DNA from: Actinoplanes octamycinicus
Lineage (GTDB): Bacteria; Actinomycetota; Actinomycetes; Mycobacteriales; Micromonosporaceae
DNA length: 64,000 nucleotides
Assembly: GCF_014205225.1 (NCBI RefSeq)
Contig: NZ_JACHNB010000001.1
Location: 7,359,501-7,423,500, forward strand
Reading direction: 5' to 3'
Shown here: in pieces, positions 50,716 to 59,234 of the stretch
How positions within the stretch are numbered: position 1 is the first letter of the stretch
Layout: every line of letters begins with the position of its first letter
Program-made: the position numbers and the translations under genes
The notes under the pieces: generated by a model
Databases searched by the model: none
What the model was told of the DNA's origin: nothing
Seen by the model: only the letters and a program-made list of their open reading frames with translations

Positions 50716-52326
50716 TCACCTCTGACTGATGTTCGCGACCAGTTGGGCGATGTGCAGGGTGCGTTCCTGGCGGGTCTGCGGGCGGCCGGGCACGCCGGGC
50801 CGTTTCTGCCAGGGCAGTGGGCCGCCGGCGTGCCGGTACTCCACGCCGAGCGCGTCGAGCCGGGCCAGGTGGTGGCCGAGCCGGGTCTCGAAGTCGGTGA
50901 AGTCGCGGTCGCCGGTGCTCCAGAGCGCCTCGGCCACCGCGCACAACCTCGGGAAGGCGAGGTAGTCGACGGCGCGCGGCGAGTCGGCGTGCTCGGTCCA
51001 GATGTTGGCCTGGCCGCCGAGCACGTGCCGGGCCTGGTCCGGGGTGAGCTGCTCGGGCACCGGGTCGAAGGCGTAGACGTCGCGCAGGGTCAGCGGGATG
51101 GCGACCGGGATCGGTTCGTCCGGCGACTCGGACTGCCGGTAGTCGAGGTAGACCAGGTCGTCGGGGCAGGCGACGACGTCGTGGCCGCGGCGGGCGGCGG
51201 CGACCGCGCCGGTCATGCCGCGCCAGGACGCGACGGTGGCGCCCGGCCCGAGGTCGCCCTCGAGGATCTCGTCCCAGCCGAACAGGCGCCGGCCGGCCGC
51301 GGTCAGGTGCGCGTCGAGCCGCCCGAGGAACCAGGCCTGCAACTGTTCCGCACCGGTCAGGCCGAGTTCGGCGAGGCGCTCGCCGGTGCGCTCGTCGGCC
51401 TTCCACTGGTCGCGCGGGCACTCGTCGCCGCCGACCCCGATCCACCGGGACGGGAAGAGGTCCATCACCTCGTCGAGGACGCCGGTGAAGAAGTCGACGG
51501 TGGATTCCTCGACGTTGAGGATGTCGGTGCTGATCCCCCACCGGGTCCAGACCTGCACCGGCTGCCCGGTCACCCCGAGTTCGGGATAGGCGGCCAGGGC
51601 CGCCTGGACATGCCCGGGACTTTCAATTTCCGGTACGACCGTGATGAACCGTTCGGCCGCGTAGGCGACGATCTCCCGTACGTCGTCCTGGGTGTAGAAA
51701 CCACCGTGCGGCCGGCCGTCTCCCGGGGCGGTGCGGGTGGCGCCGACCTGGCTCTCGTGCCGCCAGCCGCCGACCTCGGTGAGCCGCGGATAGCGTGTGA
51801 TCTCCAGCCGCCAGCCCTGGTCGTCGGTGAGGTGCCAGTGCAGGGTGTTGAGCCGGTGCAGCGCCATCAGGTCGAGGAAGCGCAGCACGTCGTGCTTGGG
51901 CATGAAGTGCCGGGCCACGTCGAGCATCGCCCCGCGCCAGCCGAACCGCGGCTCGTCCTCGATCCGCACGGCCGGGATCGCCCAGCGCTGCCCGGCCACC
52001 AGCGAGCGGCGATAGATCTGCGGCGGCAGCAGCTGGAGCAGGGCCTGGCAGCCGTAGAAGACACCGGCGGCGGTTCCGCCGACGATCGTGGCCCGGTCCG
52101 GGGTGACCGTGAGCCGGTAGGCCTCCGGGCCGAGATCGTCGGCGAGACCGAGAACGATCGTGCCCGCCTCGGCCGGGGGCAACCGCAGCCCGGTGGCCGG
52201 GCGCAGCGCCTGCTGCAGCCAGGTGAGGACGCCGCCGAGCTGATCACCGGCGGAAACCGTGGTGTCGTGGTCCAGGACGAGCTCTCCGCCGCTGGCGCCG
52301 AAGGAGAGCGGGCGCGGGATCAACAA
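50716..52326 (-). CDS. GH20 beta-N-acetylhexosaminidase
   Basis: About 536 residues without a signal peptide, so cytosolic. The N-terminal GH20b-like domain precedes the catalytic barrel with DEPRFGWRGAMLDVARHF, LHRLNTLHWHLTDDQGWRLE, PEIESPGHVQAALAAYPELG and the catalytic Asp-Glu in WIGVGGDECPRDQW, plus WDEILEGDLGPG and GGQANIWTEH. It removes terminal N-acetylglucosamine or galactosamine from chitobiose-like oligosaccharides taken up by the adjacent ABC importer. No ATG fits; TTG 52326 (LLIPRPLSF follows), 8 bp after the permease stop, is preferred. Confidence 0.92.
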   Translation of the reverse strand: MLIPRPLSFGASGGELVLDHDTTVSAGDQLGGVLTWLQQALRPATGLRLPPAEAGTIVLGLADDLGPEAYRLTVTPDRATIVGGTAAGVFYGCQALLQLLPPQIYRRSLVAGQRWAIPAVRIEDEPRFGWRGAMLDVARHFMPKHDVLRFLDLMALHRLNTLHWHLTDDQGWRLEITRYPRLTEVGGWRHESQVGATRTAPGDGRPHGGFYTQDDVREIVAYAAERFITVVPEIESPGHVQAALAAYPELGVTGQPVQVWTRWGISTDILNVEESTVDFFTGVLDEVMDLFPSRWIGVGGDECPRDQWKADERTGERLAELGLTGAEQLQAWFLGRLDAHLTAAGRRLFGWDEILEGDLGPGATVASWRGMTGAVAAARRGHDVVACPDDLVYLDYRQSESPDEPIPVAIPLTLRDVYAFDPVPEQLTPDQARHVLGGQANIWTEHADSPRAVDYLAFPRLCAVAEALWSTGDRDFTDFETRLGHHLARLDALGVEYRHAGGPLPWQKRPGVPGRPQTRQERTLHIAQLVANISQR

Positions 52327-52334
52327 GGTGGAAC

Positions 52335-53162
52335 CTAGCCCTTCACGGCGCCGGCGGACATCCCGGCGACGAGGTTGCGCTGAATGATCAGGAAGAAGGC
52401 GATGACCGGCAGTGAGAACAGCACCGAGGCGGCCATCTGCCCGCCGAAGTCGGTGCCGGTGTGCGGGTTGGTGAACGAGGCCAGCCACACCGGCAGCGTG
52501 TAGCGGCTCTGGTCCTGCATGAACGTGTAGGCGAACAGGTAGTCGTTCCAGGCGGCGATGAACGAGAAGATGCCGGTGGCGATGACGCCCGGGGCGACCA
52601 GCGGGAACAGCACCCGGGTCAGCACGCCCCAGGTGGTGGCGCCGTCGATGTGCGCGGCCTCCTCTATCTCGGCCGGGATGGCGACGAAGAAGCCGCGCAT
52701 CACCCAGATCGAGAACGGCAGCACGGTGGCGACGTAGGCCAGCACCAGCGCCAGGTAGGTGCCGAGCAGGTCGAGGCTGTTGAACATGACGAACATCGGG
52801 ATCAGCAGCGCGGTGGCCGGCAGCATCTGCACGGCCAGGATGACGACCATGATGGTGCGCCGCCCGCGGAACCGGAACCGGGACAGCGCGGCGGCCGCGA
52901 AGATGCCCAGCACGATCGAGGCGAGCACGGTGCAGGCGACCACGATCACGCTGTTCGTCAGGTTGGTCAGGAACTGCTGCTGGGTGACCGCCTTGACGAA
53001 GTTGTCCAGGGTGGGGTGCTCCGGCACGAAGACCGGCGTCGCGGTCATCACCTCGGGGCGCGGCTTGAACGCGGTGTTGACCATCCAGTAGACCGGGAAG
53101 ATCCACACCAGGCAGAACAGCACCGCGACGGTGTTGACGGTCCAGCGGCGGCGTGGCGTCAC
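52335..53162 (-). CDS. carbohydrate ABC transporter permease, MalG-type
   Basis: A 275-residue permease with about six helices: NTVAVLFCLVWIFPVYWMVN, VVACTVLASIVLGIFAAAAL, IMVVILAVQMLPATALLIPM, and the EAA loop EIEEAAHIDGATTWGVLTRV. It ends with QRNLVAGMSAGAVKG, typical of MalG/NgcG proteins. It forms the inner-membrane channel with the MalF-type partner encoded directly before it (ATGA overlap 53159-53162). Context suggests GlcNAc or chitobiose import. Confidence 0.93.
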   Translation of the reverse strand: MTPRRRWTVNTVAVLFCLVWIFPVYWMVNTAFKPRPEVMTATPVFVPEHPTLDNFVKAVTQQQFLTNLTNSVIVVACTVLASIVLGIFAAAALSRFRFRGRRTIMVVILAVQMLPATALLIPMFVMFNSLDLLGTYLALVLAYVATVLPFSIWVMRGFFVAIPAEIEEAAHIDGATTWGVLTRVLFPLVAPGVIATGIFSFIAAWNDYLFAYTFMQDQSRYTLPVWLASFTNPHTGTDFGGQMAASVLFSLPVIAFFLIIQRNLVAGMSAGAVKG

Positions 53163-54127
53163 AGGTCCTCCCCGGATCGGAGCAGCCGGCGGATGTAGAC
53201 GGCGGTCAGGCCGAGCAGCAGCAGCGTGGTGACCACCGAGATGGCCGCGCCCTGACCGAGGTGGAAGCCGACGAACGCGGTCTTGAAGGTGTAGACGCCG
53301 AGCGTGGCGGTGGCGTCGCCGGGTCCGCCGCGGGAGATCAGCCAGATCTGGTTGAAGACGTTGTAGTCCCAGATCACCGACAGGATGGTGACCAGCAGCA
53401 GGGTGGGCCGGATGTGGTTGAGCGTGACGATCCGGTAGACCGCGAGCTCGGTGGCGCCGTCCAGCCGGGCCGCCTCCTTGTACTCCTGCGGGACCTGCGT
53501 CTCAGCGGCGTTCACGGTCAGCGCGATGAACGGCACCGCCTGCCAGACGATCAGGAGCCAGATGCTGACGTACGCCCGGGCCGGGTCCTGTGCCCAGTTC
53601 AGGTCGGTGGTGTCGCCGAAGACGCGGAGCTGGTCGAGGAACCAGTTGACGATGCCGTACCCGGGCTGGAAGAGCCAGTTCCAGACCAGCGAGGAGGCGA
53701 CGTTCGGCATCGCCCAGGCGACGATCAGCACCACGGTGACGGTGAACCGCATGCCCCGGCCGAGCCGGGTGAGCAGGTGCGAGACACCCATCCCGATCAG
53801 CACGCTGCCGGCCACCATCGCCGCGGTGAACAGCACGGTGCGTACCAGCGACATCCAGAACGCGCTGTCGGCCAGCAGCTCGGTGTAGTTGTCGGCGCCG
53901 ACGGACGTGTACTTCCCGGTGAACAGGGTCCGCTGGTTGTAGTCGGTGAACGAGGTGAAGATCAGGAAGCCGATCGGCGCGAGCGTCACGACGGCGAGCA
54001 CCAGGCCCGCGGGGCTCAGCAGCCAGAGCGGCGCGCGGGTGCGCCGGCGGCGGGGGCCCGGGTGCGGCGGGGCCGATGCGGCCGGCGGGGCGCCGGCCGC
54101 ATCGGGAAGGACGGTGGTCACGGGCAC
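53159..54127 (-). CDS. carbohydrate ABC transporter permease, MalF-type
   Basis: A 322-residue permease: an Ala/Pro-rich N-terminal tail, then helices including LWLLSPAGLVLAVVTLAPIG, VLFTAAMVAGSVLIGMGVSH and a terminal helix with ISVVTTLLLLGLTAVYIRRL. The EAA motif is in VPQEYKEAARLDGATELAVY. It pairs with the MalG-type permease. The start is GTG 54127, 7 bp after the stop of the substrate-binding gene. No ATPase gene is in the operon. Confidence 0.93.
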   Translation of the reverse strand: MPVTTVLPDAAGAPPAASAPPHPGPRRRRTRAPLWLLSPAGLVLAVVTLAPIGFLIFTSFTDYNQRTLFTGKYTSVGADNYTELLADSAFWMSLVRTVLFTAAMVAGSVLIGMGVSHLLTRLGRGMRFTVTVVLIVAWAMPNVASSLVWNWLFQPGYGIVNWFLDQLRVFGDTTDLNWAQDPARAYVSIWLLIVWQAVPFIALTVNAAETQVPQEYKEAARLDGATELAVYRIVTLNHIRPTLLLVTILSVIWDYNVFNQIWLISRGGPGDATATLGVYTFKTAFVGFHLGQGAAISVVTTLLLLGLTAVYIRRLLRSGEDL

Positions 54128-54134
54128 GCCGGGG

Positions 54135-55466
54135 TCACTTGCCGCCGTTGAGGGTGGTCTGCAGGTGCTCGTCGAACTCCTTGCCGGCGTCGGCCGGCGA
54201 CTTGGCGCCCGAGGCGACCGCGGAGAACACCTGGTTGATGCTCTTGTCGCCCTCCAGGGTGGGCCACTGCGCGGCGGCCGGGGTGGCCTTGGAGTTCAGG
54301 GCCGCGGTGAAGAAGCCCTTCTTCTGCTCGTCGACGGTGCCCTGGGCGGCCTGGATGCCCTCGGTGCTGTTCGGGATCCAGCCGTCGGTGCCGAACACGT
54401 ACTTGTCCTGCACGGCCGGGCTGGCCGCGATCTTCACCCACTGCAGGGCGAGGTCCGGGGTGTCGCTCTTGGTGGCGATGCCCCAGTCGGAGCCGCCGAG
54501 CATCACCGGCTGCGCCTTGCCGGACAGGCCGGGCAGCGGGAACGTACCCAGATCCTCGGGCTTGATCTTGGGGTTGGCCTTCTGGATCAGGCCGAGCGAG
54601 CCGGTGGTGGACAGGATGGCCGAGGTCTTGCCGTCGGCGAAGACCTGGTTCTGGTCCGGGGTGATGGTGTCGATGGCCTGCGACGCCTTGCTGGAGTAGG
54701 CGTTCTGGAAGGTCTTGAAGTCGGTGAGGCCCTTCTGCCCGGCCGGGGTCGAGAAACCGCCGGTCCAGGTGCCGCCCTCGCTGGTGGCGATCTCGCCGCC
54801 GGCGTCCCAGAGGAACTGCAGGCCGGCGAACCAGTACTGACCCGGCAGGTAGAACGGCGAGAAGTCGGCGGCCGAGTTCTTCGCCTTGATCTTGTCGAGG
54901 GCGGCGGTCAGCTCGGCGTAGGTGGTCGGCGCCGCGGTCACCCCGGCAGCCGCCCAGGTCTTCTTGTTGTAGATGACCGCCCGCGCGCCGGCGAAGCCGG
55001 GCACCGCGTAGAGCGCCTTGTCGACGGTGGCCGGCTCCTCCAGGCCCGCGAGCCAGGTGCGGCCCTGCTTCAGATCATCCCGGTACGGCGTCAGGTCGAG
55101 CAGCCCGCCGTTGGCGGCGAAGCCGGGCACCTGGGTGTTCCCCAGGTCCAGCACGTCCGGGGTGCCGGAGGTGGACAGCGCCGTACTGATCTTGGTGGTG
55201 ATCCCCTCCCACTGCTGGATCTGCACGTCCACCTGGGCGCCGGTGGCCTGGGTGAACTGGTCGTTGATGGCCTTGATGGTGGCCTCGGTGTAGTCGCCGT
55301 CCATGACCCAGACGGTGAGCGTCTTGCCCTCGCCCTTGGCGTTCGGCACGGCCTTGGGCGCGCCGTCGTCACCGCCGGACGAGCTGCCGCCGCCACCGCA
55401 GGCGGTCACGGCCAGGAGCGTGGCGGTACAGAGAGCCGCTGTACCGATGTAACGACGTCCGCGCAT
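54135..55466 (-). CDS. carbohydrate ABC transporter substrate-binding lipoprotein
   Basis: A 443-residue lipoprotein of the extracellular solute-binding protein family 1: lipobox LLAVTAC (Cys23) then a Gly/Ser linker, TLTVWVMDGDYTEATIKAIN, FTQATGAQVDVQIQQWEGIT, and SPAVQDKYVFGTDGWIPNST. It delivers the sugar to the permease pair. With the GH20 hexosaminidase, RpiR-type regulator and GlcNAc-kinase-like gene around it, an N-acetylglucosamine/chitobiose (NgcE-like) ligand is the best inference; other amino-sugar oligosaccharides remain possible. ATG 55466. Confidence 0.93.
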   Translation of the reverse strand: MRGRRYIGTAALCTATLLAVTACGGGGSSSGGDDGAPKAVPNAKGEGKTLTVWVMDGDYTEATIKAINDQFTQATGAQVDVQIQQWEGITTKISTALSTSGTPDVLDLGNTQVPGFAANGGLLDLTPYRDDLKQGRTWLAGLEEPATVDKALYAVPGFAGARAVIYNKKTWAAAGVTAAPTTYAELTAALDKIKAKNSAADFSPFYLPGQYWFAGLQFLWDAGGEIATSEGGTWTGGFSTPAGQKGLTDFKTFQNAYSSKASQAIDTITPDQNQVFADGKTSAILSTTGSLGLIQKANPKIKPEDLGTFPLPGLSGKAQPVMLGGSDWGIATKSDTPDLALQWVKIAASPAVQDKYVFGTDGWIPNSTEGIQAAQGTVDEQKKGFFTAALNSKATPAAAQWPTLEGDKSINQVFSAVASGAKSPADAGKEFDEHLQTTLNGGK

Positions 55467-55498
55467 AAGAGTTCTCCTCGGTAAGGGGTGTGGCGACT

Positions 55499-56419
55499 TC
55501 AGTTCTTCGTCCGGCCCCGGTTGCGGGTCGGGTTCTTCTCGGGAAGGCGGTGGGCGTCCACGGCGCGGCCGGTCACGTCGAACGCCTCGGCGGTCCGCTC
55601 GTAGGTGCGCTGGGCGACGGCGACGTAGATCATGTCGAGGATCAGCAGCTGGGAGTGCAGGGCGGAGAGCGCGGCCAGCCGGAACGTGGTCTCCTGCACG
55701 CTGGTGGTGAAGACGACGTCGGCCACCTCGGCCAGCGGCGACCGGCTGTGGCTGGTGAGCGCGACGGTCAGCGCGCCGTGGTCGGCCGCCTCGGCCAGGG
55801 TCTCGATCACCTCGCGGGTGCGGCCGGAGTGCGACAGGCCGATCGCCACGTCGCCGGGCAGCAGCAGGGCCGCGTTGGTGAGCGCGGTGTGCGAGTCGGC
55901 CCGGTGCCAGATCGGCACCCGGATCCGCTCCAGGCGGAACGCCATCTCGCGGGCGCTGGTGGCGCTGCTGCCCAGGCCGAAGATCTCCACCCGGCCGGCC
56001 TCGGCGATCGCGGCCGCGACCCGCTCCACCGCGGCCATGTCCAGCCCGGCCGCGGTGTCCTGGATCGCCCGGGTGTCCGCCGCGGTGACCACGCTCAGCA
56101 CGTTGGTGAGCGGATCGTCCGGGCTGATGTCGCCGCTGATGTCGGTCTCCCAGCGGGCCTGCTCGGCCCGGCCGGTCTCGGTGGCGATCGCGACCCGCAG
56201 GTTCGCATACCCCTTGAAGCCGAGTGTGCGGCTGAACCGGGTGACCGTCGCGGTCGACGTCCCGGACCGCTCGGCCAGGTCGATGATGCTGGCGTGGGCC
56301 GCCGTCTCCGGATCGTCGAGGATCGTCTCGGCAATCCGCGCCAGGGCCTCCGGCATGCCCGGCCCCTCGATCCGGAGCCGACCGAGCAGTCCGCCGCTCT
56401 CACCCGTCACGTTGGTCAT
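55499..56419 (-). CDS. MurR/RpiR family transcriptional regulator
   Basis: About 306 residues: N-terminal HTH_6 domain (GMPEALARIAETILDDPETA, SGTSTATVTRFSRTLGFKG) and a C-terminal SIS sugar-phosphate-binding domain (VEIFGLGSSATSAREMAFRL, GDVAIGLSHSGRTREVIETL). Such regulators sense phosphorylated amino sugars. I use ATG 56419; ATG 56428 and a GTG at 56410 (SD AAGGA) are alternatives. It is 32 bp upstream of the importer operon on the same strand and divergent from the NagK-type kinase, with a dyad between them, so it likely controls both. Confidence 0.9.
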   Translation of the reverse strand: MTNVTGESGGLLGRLRIEGPGMPEALARIAETILDDPETAAHASIIDLAERSGTSTATVTRFSRTLGFKGYANLRVAIATETGRAEQARWETDISGDISPDDPLTNVLSVVTAADTRAIQDTAAGLDMAAVERVAAAIAEAGRVEIFGLGSSATSAREMAFRLERIRVPIWHRADSHTALTNAALLLPGDVAIGLSHSGRTREVIETLAEAADHGALTVALTSHSRSPLAEVADVVFTTSVQETTFRLAALSALHSQLLILDMIYVAVAQRTYERTAEAFDVTGRAVDAHRLPEKNPTRNRGRTKN

Positions 56420-56436
56420 CCTTTTCATCGCCTGCT

Positions 56437-56480
56437 GTTGTTGATGAAAATTACGACCGCAGCGCGCTCTAGTCAACAAC
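56437..56480. promoter_or_regulatory. RpiR operator dyad
   Basis: GTTGTTGA (56437-56444) and TCAACAAC (56473-56480) form a perfect 8-bp inverted repeat with 28-nt spacing between the RpiR-type gene and the divergent kinase gene. The central stretch contains TGAAAATTA, an A/T-rich core of the kind RpiR-family regulators bind. Confidence 0.6.
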
Positions 56481-56505
56481 CCTTTCCTATGTTTCGATCT
56501 CGTCC

Positions 56506-57408
56506 ATGGAACTGGTGGTGGGCGTGGACGCGGGCGGCACCGCGTCGACCGCCGTGGTCGCGACGACCGGCGGCCGGATCGTCGGACGGGGGCGCTCCGG
56601 CCCCGGCAACCCGCTGACCGCCGGCGCCGGCAACGCGGCCGCGTCGGTCGCCGCCGCCGTCCGGGAGGCGCTCGGCGAGCACTCCCCCGCCCGGGTCGGC
56701 GCGGCCACGCTCGGCATCGCCGGGCCGGCGACCGCGGCCGTGTTCGCCCCGGCGCTGGCCGCGCTGGGCGTGACCGGGCCGGTCACCGTGGTCGGGGACG
56801 TGGTCACCGCGTTCGCGGCCGGCAGCCCCGCCGAGTCCGGGGCGGTGCTGATCGCCGGGACCGGGGCGATCGCCGCCGCGGTGCGGGCCGACTCCGTGGT
56901 GCGGACCGCCGACGGCTGGGGCTGGCTGCTCGGCGATGAGGGGTCCGGCCGGTGGATCGGGCTGCAGGCGGTCCGGGTCGCGATCCGCAACTGGTCGTCC
57001 CCGCTGGCGGTGCGGATCGCCACCCGGGCCGGCGTCGGCACCGCCGACGAGATGGTCTACTGGGCGCAGGCACTGCCCTGGGAGGAGATCGGCGCGCTGG
57101 TCCCGCTGGTCTGCGCGGCGGCCCGGGCCGGCGACCCGCACGCCACGGCGATCGTCGAGCAGGCCGTCACCCACCTGGTCCGCACCCTGGACGAGCTGGG
57201 CGCCCCGGGCCCGGTCGTCCTCGGCGGCGGCCTGCTGGCCGGCGACACCCCGGTCCGCGACGGTGTCCTGGCCACCCTCCGCTCCCGCGGCGACCACCCC
57301 CGCACCAGCACCGATCCGGCCGCCGGCGCCGCCTGGCTGGCCGCCCGGCCCCGCAGCCCGCTGCCGTCGGCGGCCCTGCACGAGGCGCTGCTCGGCGTCC
57401 GGCACTGA
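56506..57408 (+). CDS. N-acetylglucosamine kinase-like BadF/BadG/BcrA/BcrD family ATPase
   Basis: A 300-residue ASKHA-fold kinase: phosphate-1 motif VVGVDAGGTASTAVVA at about 4-19, ATLGIAGPATAAVF (connect-1), VLIAGTGAIAAAVRADS (phosphate-2) and GPVVLGGGLLAGD (adenosine motif). The DGWGWLLGDEGSGRWIG segment is typical of BadF/NagK-type amino-sugar kinases. It would phosphorylate GlcNAc released by the GH20 enzyme. It is divergent from the RpiR regulator and ends one base before the convergent AsnC gene. Confidence 0.88.
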   Translation: MELVVGVDAGGTASTAVVATTGGRIVGRGRSGPGNPLTAGAGNAAASVAAAVREALGEHSPARVGAATLGIAGPATAAVFAPALAALGVTGPVTVVGDVVTAFAAGSPAESGAVLIAGTGAIAAAVRADSVVRTADGWGWLLGDEGSGRWIGLQAVRVAIRNWSSPLAVRIATRAGVGTADEMVYWAQALPWEEIGALVPLVCAAARAGDPHATAIVEQAVTHLVRTLDELGAPGPVVLGGGLLAGDTPVRDGVLATLRSRGDHPRTSTDPAAGAAWLAARPRSPLPSAALHEALLGVRH

Positions 57409-57873
57409 TCAGGGGCGGCGGGGCAGCAGGCCCGGCGCCGGGTTGCTGAACTCCTGGAAGATGACCGAGGTGCGGAACCCGGTGACCTCGCTGCGCTTGC
57501 TCAGCTTGTCCAGCAGGAAACCGTGCAGCGCGTCCAGGTCGGGGACGCCGACGTGCAGCAGGAAGTCGTCGCCGCCGGCCAGCACGAAGACGCTGAGCAC
57601 CTCGGGCAGCTGCGACGCGGACGCCTTGAACGTGTCGATGACCGCCCGGCTCAGCGGCCGCACCTGGACCGACACCATCGCCTGCACCCCGCGGTTGAGC
57701 GCGGCCGGGTCGATGTCGGCGTGGTAGCCGCGGATCACCCCGCGCCGGGTCAGCGAACGGACCCGTTCCAGGCAGGTGGACGGGGCGATGCCGAGCTGCC
57801 GGGCGAGCTCCCGGTTGGAGAGCCGAGCATCTGACTGAAGCAGACCGATGAGACGCGCGTCTAGTTCGTCCAT
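57409..57873 (-). CDS. Lrp/AsnC family transcriptional regulator
   Basis: A 154-residue Lrp/AsnC protein: HTH MDELDARLIGLLQSDARLSN, REL ARQLGIAPSTCLERVRSL region, then the RAM domain (VLSVFVLAGGDDFLLHVGVP). ATG 57873. It is divergent from an APC-type amino acid transporter with 80 bp between, and a dyad lies there, so the transporter is the likely target, controlled by an amino acid ligand. The stop touches the convergent kinase stop (TGATCA). Confidence 0.92.
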   Translation of the reverse strand: MDELDARLIGLLQSDARLSNRELARQLGIAPSTCLERVRSLTRRGVIRGYHADIDPAALNRGVQAMVSVQVRPLSRAVIDTFKASASQLPEVLSVFVLAGGDDFLLHVGVPDLDALHGFLLDKLSKRSEVTGFRTSVIFQEFSNPAPGLLPRRP

Positions 57874-57904
57874 GCACCCATTTTCGCGTCCAGTTCCGAT
57901 CGTT

Positions 57905-57934
57905 CGTTCGGCGGTGAGCCGATCACACCGAACG
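57905..57934. promoter_or_regulatory. AsnC operator candidate
   Basis: CGTTCGG (57905-57911) and CCGAACG (57928-57934) form a perfect 7-bp dyad with a 16-nt spacer, inside which GGTGA and TCACA extend the symmetry imperfectly. It is in the 80-bp gap between the AsnC gene and the divergent APC transporter. Confidence 0.55.
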
Positions 57935-57953
57935 TCTACCTAGCGTCGATCCC

Positions 57954-59225
57954 ATGGAAACGCATCGTCTGGGAGTGTGGCAGGGGACCGCGACCGTGCT
58001 CGGCGGCGTGCTCGGGCCGGGCATGCTGGTGCTCCCGCATCTGGCCGCCGAGGCCGCCGGACCCGGGTCGATCCTCGCCTGGGCCGGGCTGATCGTGGTC
58101 AGCGTCCCGGTGGCGTTTACGTTCGCGCTGCTCGGGCTGCGTCATCCGGACGGTGGCGGGGTGGCGCACTTCGCCGGGATCGCGGTCGGGCGGTGGGCGT
58201 ACGCCGCAGTGGGGTGGTGGTTCTTCGTGTCGGTCCCGATCGGGACCTTCGCCGGGGCGCTCGCCGGTGGCATCTACGCGGCGGACGCGTTCGGCTGGGA
58301 CGGGCGGACCACGGTGGTGATCGCGTTCGGGCTGCTCGCCGCGGCGTTCACGGCGAACGCGGCCGGCCTGCGGACCAGCGGCCGGATGCAGGTGGTGATG
58401 GTCGGCCTGCTGCTCGCGGTGCTGGCCACCGCGATCGTGGCGAGCGTGCCGGCAGTCCGCGCCGACCGGTTCACCCCGTTCCTGCCGCACGGCCTGGCCG
58501 GGGTGGGCAGCGCCGTCGGCGTGCTGATCTTCGCGTTCGTCGGGTGGGAGGCCGCCAGCCACCTGTCCGCCGAGTTCGCCGGGCGGCGGCTGCTGACCGC
58601 GACCGGGCTCACCCTCGCCACGATCACCGTGGTCTACCTGGGCGTGGCGGTCACCGTCGTCGGGTCCGGCGCGGCCGCGTCGCCGGTCCCGCTCACCGCG
58701 ATGATGACCGGGCTCGGCAGCGCCGTCGCCGGACCGGTCACCGGGACGGCGGCGTTCGTGCTGACCTTCGGCGCGATCAACACCTACATCGCCGGCGCCT
58801 CCCGGCTCGGCGTCGCCCTCGCCGAGCAGCGCCTGCTGCCGCACCGGATCGCGGCCCCGCACCGCAGCCTGCTCGTGCTCGGGGCGGCGATCACCGTCGT
58901 CGGCGCGGCCACGCTGCTGCACCCGATCGGCCTGGACCCGCTGCTGCGCGCGACGTCCGCGTGCCTGGCCGCCGTCATGGCCGTCGGCACCCTGGCCGCG
59001 GTCCGCCTGCTGCCGGCCGGGTGGATGCGCGCCGTCGCGGTCGCCGCCTGCGCCCTGACCGCCGTGATGCTGCTGCTCAGCGGCGTCTACCTGGCCGTGC
59101 CCGCGGTCATCGCCGCCACCGGCTTCGCCACTCAGCTGTTCCGGCCGTCGAGGCGGCCGCCGGTCGTGCCGCCGCCGAGGTCCCCGGCGACGGTGGGCGC
59201 GGACGCGGCTCCACCGGTTGCCTAG
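57954..59225 (+). CDS. APC family amino acid permease
   Basis: A 423-residue membrane protein: LGVWQGTATVLGGVLGPGML (TM1 with the Gly-rich APC motif), LPHLAAEAAGPGSILAWAGL (TM2), and further helices to about residue 400 (10-12 in all), with VGVLIFAFVGWEAASHLSAE as TM6 core. It resembles the YjeH-type amino acid exporter/permease subgroup of APC. ATG 57954. Its divergent AsnC neighbour supports an amino acid substrate. The C-terminal tail is Pro-rich and cytosolic. Uptake or export cannot be decided. Confidence 0.9.
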   Translation: METHRLGVWQGTATVLGGVLGPGMLVLPHLAAEAAGPGSILAWAGLIVVSVPVAFTFALLGLRHPDGGGVAHFAGIAVGRWAYAAVGWWFFVSVPIGTFAGALAGGIYAADAFGWDGRTTVVIAFGLLAAAFTANAAGLRTSGRMQVVMVGLLLAVLATAIVASVPAVRADRFTPFLPHGLAGVGSAVGVLIFAFVGWEAASHLSAEFAGRRLLTATGLTLATITVVYLGVAVTVVGSGAAASPVPLTAMMTGLGSAVAGPVTGTAAFVLTFGAINTYIAGASRLGVALAEQRLLPHRIAAPHRSLLVLGAAITVVGAATLLHPIGLDPLLRATSACLAAVMAVGTLAAVRLLPAGWMRAVAVAACALTAVMLLLSGVYLAVPAVIAATGFATQLFRPSRRPPVVPPPRSPATVGADAAPPVA

Positions 59226-59234
59226 GATCACCGC

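Noticed and set aside
50716..53106. 796-residue frame joining GH20 with the permease region
   Set aside because: The first ~260 residues are a shadow of the permease gene; GH20 begins near 52326.
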